Positions 1 to 6,226 of a stretch of DNA of 8,315 bases are shown piece by piece. Source of the DNA: Candidatus Planktophila limnetica (GTDB taxonomy: Bacteria > Actinomycetota > Actinomycetes > Nanopelagicales > Nanopelagicaceae); assembly GCA_029979485.1 (NCBI GenBank), contig JAPOHK010000032.1:1-8315 (forward strand), read 5' to 3'. A program made the translations under genes and the position numbers. Numbering within the stretch: the first letter of the stretch is position 1; every line of letters begins with the position of its first letter. The notes beneath the pieces were generated by a model. That model ran no database searches. It was not told the origin of the DNA and saw only the letters and a list, made by a program, of their open reading frames with translations.

Positions 1-357
1 TCCTGGATGCAGACGAGCGGCGCAGGAACAGGAGCTATTGTTGCTGCTACCATCCTAGAAAATCAACTATTGATGGGAGGTTTAAATAACGTGCCGGAAG
101 CACGGCAAACTATAAATATTGCAAATCTACCCTCCTTAACTGATGGAAGAGTATGGCAGGGGGATAGCACAAATAGACCGGTAGAAGTCCAGTTAAACCT
201 TGCTCCAACCGATGCTACTTACATCATAAAAACTCCCAATGTCAATTTACCTGAGGCACAGGTATTAGAGGAACTCGTGATAGTAATGACCAAACTTGTT
301 GCTGGTGGTGCTTTTGCTATTGCAATTGCCGGTGAAGATTATGCAACTATCCAGCAG
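1..357 (+). other. Phage tail-fibre-like segment at the head of the chimeric ORF
   Basis: The translated segment contains ENQLLMGG, LPSLTDGRVWQGD followed by NRPVEVQL, DATYIIKTPN, then LPEAQVLEEL, and finally AGGAFAIAIAGEDYAT. This series (a 'how many items are ready' loop, a W-Q-G-D-x-x-N-R-P-x-E-V strand, an ATYI-x-x-x-P-N turn and a closing A-x-A-G-x-D-Y-A) is how I remember repeats in phage tail-fibre and other virion structural proteins. It is not part of any nucleotidyltransferase. ATA and CTA codons are commoner here (three each in 117 codons) than in the remaining 196 codons of the ORF (two and one), a mild sign of a different source. Identification is from memory of the motif style, not a search. 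Confidence 0.5.
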
Positions 358-948
358 CACGTGGCAAAACGCGCAGACGTCACCCTGCACCTCACGCATG
401 TTGATGATGCCAGAGCCTATGGGTGCGTACCAGTTGATGAAAATGGCCGAGTAACTGCATTCTTAGAAAAAATGGAGAATCCAATTACTAATACAATTAA
501 TGCTGGGTCTTACGTTTTCCATCCCTCCGTTATCGAAACAATTGCAGCTAACACAGTTGTAAGTGTGGAGCGTGATGTTTTCCCTGCTCTAGTTGATTCT
601 GGAAAAAAGATTTACGGCTATGTTGAAGACGCATATTGGCTGGATATCGGAACCCCACGTGCATTACTTGCAGGATCCAAGCACTTAGTTGGCGGCGAAT
701 TTAAATCAGACGCAACATCTGCAATTGCGGTATCAGCAATCCTTCAAGACGGCACTAGCGTGGGACAGCACTGCCAAATTCATGAAGATGCACTTATAAG
801 TGGAAGCATTATTTGCGCGGGAGTAGATGTTGGCGCGGGATCTGAGATAAGAAATAGCTTTATTGCACCAGGGTCACATATTCCAAAAGATTCAAAAATC
901 ATCGGCAGTTATTTTTCAAATGAGTTAATTTCACCCCTCAACCTCTGA
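1..948 (+). CDS. Chimeric ORF: phage-like N-terminus joined to C-terminal part of a mannose-1-phosphate guanylyltransferase-like NDP-sugar synthase (5' partial)
   Basis: The frame is open from the first base, and the ATG at 7 has no ribosome binding site, so it probably enters from upstream. Numbering from that ATG, residues ~118-230 match the distal half of the bacterial sugar-phosphate nucleotidyltransferase domain: ADVTLHL, AYGCVPVDENGRVTAFLEK, INAGSYVF, SVERDVFPAL, then YWLDIGTP. Residues ~232-300 resemble the left-handed beta-helix hexapeptide tail of such enzymes. The family normally transfers GMP (or another NMP) from an NTP to mannose-1-phosphate in the cytosol. The essential N-terminal Rossmann part is absent: no GGxGTRLRP nucleotide loop and no NGD metal motif. 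Residues 1-117 are instead unrelated phage-tail-like sequence. As written, the protein could not be a working transferase. The C-terminal assignment is secure; the exact sugar and nucleotide are inferred from family resemblance and the phosphomannomutase nearby. Confidence 0.8.
   Translation, partial: SWMQTSGAGTGAIVAATILENQLLMGGLNNVPEARQTINIANLPSLTDGRVWQGDSTNRPVEVQLNLAPTDATYIIKTPNVNLPEAQVLEELVIVMTKLVAGGAFAIAIAGEDYATIQQHVAKRADVTLHLTHVDDARAYGCVPVDENGRVTAFLEKMENPITNTINAGSYVFHPSVIETIAANTVVSVERDVFPALVDSGKKIYGYVEDAYWLDIGTPRALLAGSKHLVGGEFKSDATSAIAVSAILQDGTSVGQHCQIHEDALISGSIICAGVDVGAGSEIRNSFIAPGSHIPKDSKIIGSYFSNELISPLNL
352..360. other. Probable chimeric junction
   Basis: Recognisable phage-like sequence ends at about DYATIQQ and recognisable nucleotidyltransferase sequence begins at HVAKRADVTLHL. 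The codons cag cag cac lie at the changeover. In the family, the helix before the ADVTL strand commonly ends in a histidine-valine pair preceded by variable residues, so a few bases of chance identity (such as cagcac) could have joined two molecules in frame. The exact base cannot be fixed from one sequence. Confidence 0.55.
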
Positions 949-998
949 TTTAGGCTAATTTTTCTTCAATTTCACGCTCAATATTTACTCCTTCCGAC

Positions 999-1027
999 TT
1001 GACTTACAGGGATTACAAGCGTGTAAT
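999..1027 (+). promoter_or_regulatory. Putative sigma70-type promoter of whiB
   Basis: TTGACT at 999-1004 and TGTAAT at 1022-1027 are separated by 17 nt, close to the TTGACA-N17-TATAAT consensus. Transcription would start near 1034, giving a leader of about 57 nt before the whiB start. The -10 hexamer is also one arm of an ATTACA/TGTAAT dyad (1012-1017 and 1022-1027), so a regulator binding there would block the polymerase. Predicted only from sequence. Confidence 0.5.
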
Positions 1028-1075
1028 TCACCTTTAGTAGGCCACATCCATTCGGGATGAAGCCGATGAATTACA
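1012..1075. repeat. ATTACA/TGTAAT dyads upstream of whiB
   Basis: ATTACA at 1012-1017 and TGTAAT at 1022-1027 form a perfect 6-bp inverted repeat with a 4-nt spacer. TGTAATTCA at 1022-1030 is a perfect 9-bp inverted repeat of TGAATTACA at 1067-1075, whose last base is the first base of the AAGGAG ribosome binding site. ATTACAAG occurs as a direct repeat at 1012-1019 and 1070-1077. A smaller stem, CATCC (1045-1049) with GGATG (1055-1059), lies inside. The set may be operator sites or, if transcription starts further upstream, a leader hairpin next to the ribosome binding site. Confidence 0.4.
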
Positions 1076-1090
1076 AGGAGAATCGACACT

Positions 1091-1435
1091 ATGCCGATCC
1101 GCCCACAAGATTCACAGAAACAGGCACCTACTTCCTCGTCTTCCTCAACTTCGGTAACTTCCTCAAATACTTTTTCCTCTGGCCCAATCATTCAACTCAT
1201 CTCTGGTGAGAGCGTTGAGTTGTCATGGCAAGAACGCGCACTCTGCGCGCAGACAGATCCAGAAGCTTTCTTTCCTGAAAAAGGCGGATCTACTCGCGAA
1301 GCAAAGCGAGTCTGTCTTTCATGTGATGTGCGTTCGCAGTGTTTGGAATATGCACTTGCACATGATGAACGCTTCGGAATTTGGGGCGGACTTTCAGAAC
1401 GCGAACGTCGCCGTCTAAAGCGCCGTCCTGCTTAA
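1091..1435 (+). CDS. whiB: WhiB-family iron-sulfur transcriptional regulator (WhiB/WhiB2 type)
   Basis: A 114-residue protein with the four WhiB cysteines C52, C75, C78 and C84 (C-x22-C-x2-C-x5-C), which ligate a 4Fe-4S cluster in the family. The GIWGG turn at 96-100 follows, then a basic DNA-binding tail (RERRRLKRRP). The motif ALCAQTDPEAFFPEKGGS before the cysteine triad is standard for the family. WhiB proteins are cytosolic and usually act with the principal sigma factor region 4. The first ~35 residues are Ser/Thr-rich low complexity, an extension of unknown role. The start is supported by AAGGAG at 1075-1080, 10 nt upstream. The position next to mannose-activation genes resembles the mycobacterial whiB2 (whmD) locus, where the protein is tied to cell division, so orthology to WhiB2 is likely but inferred from context. 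Confidence 0.93.
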   Translation: MPIRPQDSQKQAPTSSSSSTSVTSSNTFSSGPIIQLISGESVELSWQERALCAQTDPEAFFPEKGGSTREAKRVCLSCDVRSQCLEYALAHDERFGIWGGLSERERRRLKRRPA

Positions 1436-1474
1436 TCGCAGCAAAGGATCTCGAGCGAAAAGCAGGTTCATGTT

Positions 1475-4400
1475 ATGGCTGTAAAAGCCGCAGAAGATTC
1501 ACGACATGTCACAGCAATTCTTGTTGTACATGATGGCGCCATCTGGTTACCTGAAGTTGTCGCATCCCTTACTTCGCAAAAAAGATCACCCGATCAGATT
1601 CTTGCTGTAGATACTGGCTCAACTGATTCCTCAGCTGCACTTCTTAAAGGTGCAAAAATTCCAACTCTTACACTCGATCGTGAGTCTGGTTTCGGTGATG
1701 CAATTTGGGCGGCCATACAGACACTGCCAGCACCAACTTCTCCAGAAAATGAATGGCTTTGGATTTTGCATGATGACTGTTCTATGCATCCAGATGCCTT
1801 GAAAAAATTACTGGAAGCACTTGATGAAAAGCCTCAAGCAATTATGGCTGGTCCAAAATTGTTGGGTTGGCATGATAAATCACATTTACTCGAAGTTGGC
1901 GTGAGTATTGCATCTGATGGCGCTCGCTGGACCGGTTTAGAACAACATGAATATGACCAAGGACAACACGATGGTGTTCGAGATGTATTAGCTGTTAGTA
2001 CAGCCGGCGCACTTGTTCGTCGTGATGCATTTGTTGAACTTGGTGGCTTTGACCCAAACCTTTCTTTATTTCGAGATGATGTTGATTTTGGTTGGCGCGC
2101 GCGAGTAGCAGGACACTCTGTTATTGCCGTCAGTGAAGCAAAAGGTTTTCACGCACAGGCAGCAGCGTCAGAGCGACGTTCTGCGGATGTAAAAGAAGCT
2201 TTCTTGCACAGACCATTACTACTTGATCGTCGAAACGCTGCATATGTTTTACTCGTTAATTCAACGTGGTGGATGTTGCCATGGGTTGTCTTTCAATTGC
2301 TCGGATCTGCAACAGCTCGTGCAATCGGATATTTATTAGCCAAACTTCCAGGGTATGCAAGTGATGAACTTTTAGCTCTTGCGACTCTAGTTATTCATCC
2401 TCGAGAACTTGCGAGTGCTCGTAAGTTTAGAAAATCACATCGATTGTTATCAGCCCGAGTTGTAAAAGAGTTTATTCCTCATCGTCGCCACCAAATAAGA
2501 GCAGCTTCTGAAAGATTAATTGATTCGATTCGCAGCACGATTCTACCTACTGTTTCCGAAGCAAGTACCGTGCTCGATCCGCTTAACGAAGATGAAGACT
2601 TACTTACACCCTCGACAACTGGCAGATGGTGGACAATTTTTAAACAACCCAAAGCTCTTGCAGGATTTGCAATCTTAATTCTGATTGCAATTTGGTCACG
2701 CCACAGATACGGCTCACTTGTAGGTGGAGCACTTGTCCAAACTCCCGACGGAGCCAGAGATTTGTGGCGAACGTATTTTGAGTCCTGGCATCAGATTGGA
2801 ATTGGAACTGATCAAGGAGCACCTGCCTGGCTAGCCGTAGTAGCACTCGGTTCATCCATATTCTTCGGCAACGCAAATCTTTTTATTTCACTCTTATTTT
2901 TCTTTGCACCGCTAATTTTTATGCTTGCCAGCTTTCGACTTTTTTCTAAGCTCACCTCTCATAATTGGTTAAGAGTCACCGCCAGCTTCCTTTATGCCAT
3001 TTCGCCCGTAGCCATTGCCAGCATCAACTCTGGTCGTATCGGAACTGTTGTCACCCTCATTGTTCTGCCATACATCGGGCTATTGGTTCGAGATTGGCTC
3101 ACAATTGAGAACACATCTTGGCGCAAGGTTTTTCTCTTAACGCTTGTGCTCTCGCTTTCTTTCATGTTTTCCATGCAAGTATTCCTCTACGTATTTGCAG
3201 CAACTTTGACGATAACAATTATCGATTTTATTAAATATGGAAATATTCGATTCTTTCATGACAGGTTATGGCGTCGACTTACACTGCTAGTAGCCCCATT
3301 GCTTGCAGGCATTCCATGGTCATTTTCAACATTGCTTGATCCGAAGAGACTTTTGTTAGAACCTGGTTTAGCAATAGCTGGTGGTGGCCCAAACTTTGCA
3401 CTGTTTTCAAATCCAGGGGGAACAGGGGCTCTACCGTGGTGGTCTATCAGTCCAATTTCACTAGTCTTACTTGTCGGTGTCTTTTCATCCACAAGAGCTA
3501 GGGTAATTTCATATTTCGGATGTGGCGCGACGGCGGCAGCTGTAATTGTCGGTTCCTTATCGATTTCAGGTCATGGAAACTCTTCGCCAGTTCGTACTTG
3601 GACTGGTTCACTAATTGCGATTGCAACAATCTGCTCAGTCGCTGCGGGAGTTTTGATTTTAGATCGATTGCGTGAAGTTCTAGTTGTAACGAATTTTCAC
3701 TATCGCCACATTTTGGCTGGCCTTCTCGTAATTGTTACAACGTTATATTCAATCTCAACGATTTCGTGGCTGGTTACGGCTGGTGCTGATTCGCCTTTGC
3801 GCTCTACAGACTCAAAAGTTTTGCCAGCATTTCTCGGTGTTGAAGATGGAGCCAAAACAATTGTTTTGCGTCAAGTCAAGAGCAATGGCGTTAATACATT
3901 GCAATACTTCCTAGCGCGCGGCCACGATGTACTTCTTGGAGAGCCAGATATTGCGCCAGTTGAGACACTTGCAATTAGCAATGCCATTAAGGAAATTGCT
4001 GATGGAAGTGGAATATCTGCTTCGCGAGAATTGGGCCGACACGGAATTAAATACGTTTTTGCAAAGAGTCCAACCAATAAGGAAGTTGTGCGCACGATCG
4101 ATGGGCTCGGTGGTTTTGTTAGATCTTCGGCAACCAATGCTGGAATCGTTTGGAAAGTAAATGATGCTCTCAGCCGAATTAACTTTATCGATTCAACTGG
4201 AAAAATCTCTGAAATCCCAAGTACGACGGTCGGAACTCGAACCCAGATTAATTCTCCGGGAACAATTCTGCTTACAGATTCGTACAGTAGATCTTGGAAA
4301 GTATTCCAAAATGGATTTAATTTGGAGCGAAGTAAAGATGCCAATGGATTTCCACAGTTCATAATTACCGAACCGGGTGAGATTTCTTTACTTCACGATG

Positions 4401-4516
4401 GAACAGTTAGACGTGGGTTGCTATCACTGCAATTTATTTTCGTTGTCACATTAATTGTTCTTGCCGCTCCTGCTGGACGTAGACGTCGCGAAATGTCAGA
4501 AAGTGAGCTGACATGA
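1475..4516 (+). CDS. Large membrane-bound family 2 glycosyltransferase
   Basis: A 1013-residue protein. Residues ~11-245 form a GT-A family 2 domain: the opening strand TAILVVHDGAIWLPEVVASL, then VDTGSTDSS (45-53) for nucleotide binding, a DxD-equivalent HDD (99-101), and the FRDDVDFGWRAR acceptor/catalytic-base region (199-210). A hydrophobic stretch follows at ~255-290, then a charged cytosolic linker (~310-390). A polytopic membrane region runs from ~393 to ~768 with roughly ten helices. A soluble, probably outward-facing stretch at ~770-978 is followed by a final helix (~980-1000) and a basic tail. This layout is seen in actinobacterial envelope glycosyltransferases; acceptor and sugar are unknown. 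The start has a modest AGCAGG 8 nt upstream, and whiB ends 39 nt before, so co-transcription is plausible. The stop overlaps the next start (ATGA), indicating translational coupling. Confidence 0.88.
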   Translation: MAVKAAEDSRHVTAILVVHDGAIWLPEVVASLTSQKRSPDQILAVDTGSTDSSAALLKGAKIPTLTLDRESGFGDAIWAAIQTLPAPTSPENEWLWILHDDCSMHPDALKKLLEALDEKPQAIMAGPKLLGWHDKSHLLEVGVSIASDGARWTGLEQHEYDQGQHDGVRDVLAVSTAGALVRRDAFVELGGFDPNLSLFRDDVDFGWRARVAGHSVIAVSEAKGFHAQAAASERRSADVKEAFLHRPLLLDRRNAAYVLLVNSTWWMLPWVVFQLLGSATARAIGYLLAKLPGYASDELLALATLVIHPRELASARKFRKSHRLLSARVVKEFIPHRRHQIRAASERLIDSIRSTILPTVSEASTVLDPLNEDEDLLTPSTTGRWWTIFKQPKALAGFAILILIAIWSRHRYGSLVGGALVQTPDGARDLWRTYFESWHQIGIGTDQGAPAWLAVVALGSSIFFGNANLFISLLFFFAPLIFMLASFRLFSKLTSHNWLRVTASFLYAISPVAIASINSGRIGTVVTLIVLPYIGLLVRDWLTIENTSWRKVFLLTLVLSLSFMFSMQVFLYVFAATLTITIIDFIKYGNIRFFHDRLWRRLTLLVAPLLAGIPWSFSTLLDPKRLLLEPGLAIAGGGPNFALFSNPGGTGALPWWSISPISLVLLVGVFSSTRARVISYFGCGATAAAVIVGSLSISGHGNSSPVRTWTGSLIAIATICSVAAGVLILDRLREVLVVTNFHYRHILAGLLVIVTTLYSISTISWLVTAGADSPLRSTDSKVLPAFLGVEDGAKTIVLRQVKSNGVNTLQYFLARGHDVLLGEPDIAPVETLAISNAIKEIADGSGISASRELGRHGIKYVFAKSPTNKEVVRTIDGLGGFVRSSATNAGIVWKVNDALSRINFIDSTGKISEIPSTTVGTRTQINSPGTILLTDSYSRSWKVFQNGFNLERSKDANGFPQFIITEPGEISLLHDGTVRRGLLSLQFIFVVTLIVLAAPAGRRRREMSESELT

Positions 4517-5802
4517 AGTTCAAAAGATTCTTAATTGTGGCTCTTTCTTTAGGTTTGCTTATCGCATCATCAAATGCGCTGAGTGGCTCCATTTCAAGAC
4601 AGCAATTCTCCATTGGATATCCATCGGTAGTGTGTCCAGCAACACTCAATGGATTGGCTTCGCAAGTATCTCTAGCTTCGCGGAATACAAAAATTCATCG
4701 AGTAGGTTCAACATCTGCAAAATTTGTAAAATCCAAAGCGCTACGAATTCCTATTCCTACCGATCCGATACTTGTAGATGCACAAGGCGTCACGCCGATT
4801 GTCTGGCAGAGTCGTCAAGGTTCGTGGGCCGGAGGAACAATTTGCTCTAATCCTGCTGCCAACCAATGGTTTGTTGGTGGAGCAGCCGATATCACTGCTC
4901 GCGGTAAGTTAATTCTTGTTAATAGCGGTCTTAGTGAATCGGTTGCCGATGTTTATGTGTGGAGTGGTGCATCACCGACAACTTCAAAAGCAATAAGTGT
5001 GAAAGCGAACTCATACGAATCTATTGGGTTAGACACGCTTGCTCCTGGTGAATCATCAATTGTTATCAGAGTTGCCTCCAGATCTGGTCGATTAAATGCA
5101 TTTGTTGTTGACGAGCGCGGTAAAGGTCTTCGAACCCTGGGTGGGGACATCGTGAGCCCGGGAGTTGCACCGGCGAAGGAAATATTCATACCTGCCATTC
5201 CTCTTCAACCAAAAGTTAAGAATGCACCAGCACAACAACTTCGATTACTTGCTCCGGGTGATGCCGATGCAAACGTAAGTGTTGAAGTTATCTCTGGCGA
5301 CGGTCGATTTACACCGGTTGGTTTCGATGACATAACCGTTAAGAAGGGGCAGGTCATGAACTTTCCACTCTCGCCATCTGTGACTTCATCGGTGTATGGC
5401 GTGAGAATTACCTCTGACGAACCAGTTGTTGCTGGAGTCTATGCAAACGTTGGCCGTGATTTTGTGTGGAGCTCATCGGTATCCGCTCTTACTCCATTCA
5501 CGATGGCGATGACTGGGATGACTCCTTTGCTTGTATTCGTGGGCGATAACATCAACGTCGAATTAGAACTAAGCGTTGTTGGTGGAAAGAAAGTTCGTAA
5601 AACAATTCGTGGAGATGACATCGCATTTTGGCGCGTCCCTGGGAATGCTCGAAACCTTAGTTTCGCTCGAGTAAGTGCAAATACATATGCCTCTGCGCTT
5701 CAGGCATCGGTTAATGGGTTTGGTTCAATACCCCTCACCGCCGGAAGCGTTTTAACAAAGTCGGCTATCCCAACAGCAAACATTCGCGTTTTGAATCCTT
5801 GA
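4513..5802 (+). CDS. Exported DUF5719-family protein
   Basis: A 429-residue protein beginning MKFKRFL and then a hydrophobic core to about residue 24, a signal peptide or signal anchor; no lipobox cysteine is seen. The remainder is beta-rich and looks extracytoplasmic. Only two cysteines occur near the mature N-terminus, C41 (VVCPA) and C111 (TICSNPA), and they could form a disulfide. The WAGG-x-x-C and WFVGG elements (105-123), followed by LILVNSGLSESVADVYVW, are what I associate with DUF5719, a family of unknown function found next to this type of glycosyltransferase in actinobacteria. The ATG overlaps the glycosyltransferase stop by ATGA, so the two are probably made in matched amounts and act together at the outer face of the membrane. 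Function is not known; partnership is inferred from coupling. Confidence 0.8.
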   Translation: MKFKRFLIVALSLGLLIASSNALSGSISRQQFSIGYPSVVCPATLNGLASQVSLASRNTKIHRVGSTSAKFVKSKALRIPIPTDPILVDAQGVTPIVWQSRQGSWAGGTICSNPAANQWFVGGAADITARGKLILVNSGLSESVADVYVWSGASPTTSKAISVKANSYESIGLDTLAPGESSIVIRVASRSGRLNAFVVDERGKGLRTLGGDIVSPGVAPAKEIFIPAIPLQPKVKNAPAQQLRLLAPGDADANVSVEVISGDGRFTPVGFDDITVKKGQVMNFPLSPSVTSSVYGVRITSDEPVVAGVYANVGRDFVWSSSVSALTPFTMAMTGMTPLLVFVGDNINVELELSVVGGKKVRKTIRGDDIAFWRVPGNARNLSFARVSANTYASALQASVNGFGSIPLTAGSVLTKSAIPTANIRVLNP

Positions 5803-5831
5803 TAATCCCAAGTTTTTACTGGACACCCCAC

Positions 5832-5837
5832 TAATCT
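5832..5837 (+). promoter_or_regulatory. Candidate -10 element for a leaderless DUF3499 mRNA
   Basis: TAATCT ends exactly 7 nt before the ATG at 5845, which would place the transcription start on or next to the A of the start codon. No Shine-Dalgarno sequence is present in the 42-nt gap after the DUF5719 stop. No convincing -35 is visible 17 nt upstream. Leaderless mRNAs are common in actinobacteria. Confidence 0.45.
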
Positions 5838-5844
5838 TGTGTTC

Positions 5845-6216
5845 ATGACTTTGAGTTCACGTTATGGACGCGCATGTTCGCGTACCAGTTGTCGACTCAC
5901 CGCGACCATGACTTTGACCTATAACTACGCAGATTCAACGGCAGTACTTGGCCCACTAGCTACTTTTTCTGAACCACATGCATATGACTTATGCGAAAAA
6001 CACGGCGAGCGATTAACTGTTCCTAATGGATGGAATGTAATAAAAGCATCCGCCGATGCACACGATAGTGGCCCAACACAGGATGATTTAATGGCAATTG
6101 CTGATGCGGTTCGGGAAGTCGGATCAAAGGAAATCATTACCGATAGCCCACAGAGCAGTTCAAGTGCTGCAGCATCTCTTGGTCGCCGAGGACATCTGCG
6201 CGCAGTTCCGTCCTAG
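5845..6216 (+). CDS. DUF3499-family protein (small Cys/His protein)
   Basis: A 123-residue cytosolic protein of unknown function, homologous by motif to the mycobacterial protein encoded just upstream of manB. The family signature is clear: RACSRTSC, then TLTYNYADSTAVLGPLAT, EPHAYDLCEKH, LTVPNGW and DDLMAIADAVREV. C11, C16, C50 and H53 make a C-x4-C...C-x2-H set that could bind zinc; this is inference. The tail after ~100 is Ser/Ala-rich and ends in basic residues. I chose ATG 5845 over GTG 5839 because it lies 7 nt after a -10-like TAATCT and matches the family N-terminus. A later in-frame ATG at 5908 would delete the first two cysteines. It sits 42 nt after the DUF5719 gene and 10 nt before the phosphomannomutase gene. 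Confidence 0.85.
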   Translation: MTLSSRYGRACSRTSCRLTATMTLTYNYADSTAVLGPLATFSEPHAYDLCEKHGERLTVPNGWNVIKASADAHDSGPTQDDLMAIADAVREVGSKEIITDSPQSSSSAAASLGRRGHLRAVPS

Positions 6217-6219
6217 ACT
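6214..6219 (+). promoter_or_regulatory. Candidate -10 element for a leaderless manB mRNA
   Basis: TAGACT overlaps the DUF3499 stop codon and ends exactly 7 nt before the ATG at 6227, the same spacing as TAATCT before the DUF3499 gene. No Shine-Dalgarno sequence precedes the ATG. The -35 side is not convincing, so read-through from upstream with coupled translation remains possible. Confidence 0.35.
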
Positions 6220-6226
6220 TTGCCTT

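Noticed and set aside
985..1191. 68-codon - strand frame with an acidic N-terminal half and CxxC pairs (CFCESCG)
   Set aside because: The acidic run is the antisense of the Ser/Thr-rich WhiB head, and part of it lies over the whiB promoter region; the CxxC pattern is most likely chance.
3871..4362. 163-codon open frame on the - strand
   Set aside because: It lies wholly inside the glycosyltransferase gene, has no recognisable motif, and its opposite-strand partner is clearly coding.
5819..5825. CTGGACA as a -35 box for the DUF3499 promoter
   Set aside because: Only about 6 nt separate it from the TAATCT -10 candidate, far from the required 16-18 nt.
6098..6226. Extended N-terminus for manB from ATG 6098
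   Set aside because: It would overlap most of the end of the DUF3499 gene in another frame and add 43 residues not typical of the family; ATG 6227 gives the normal start.
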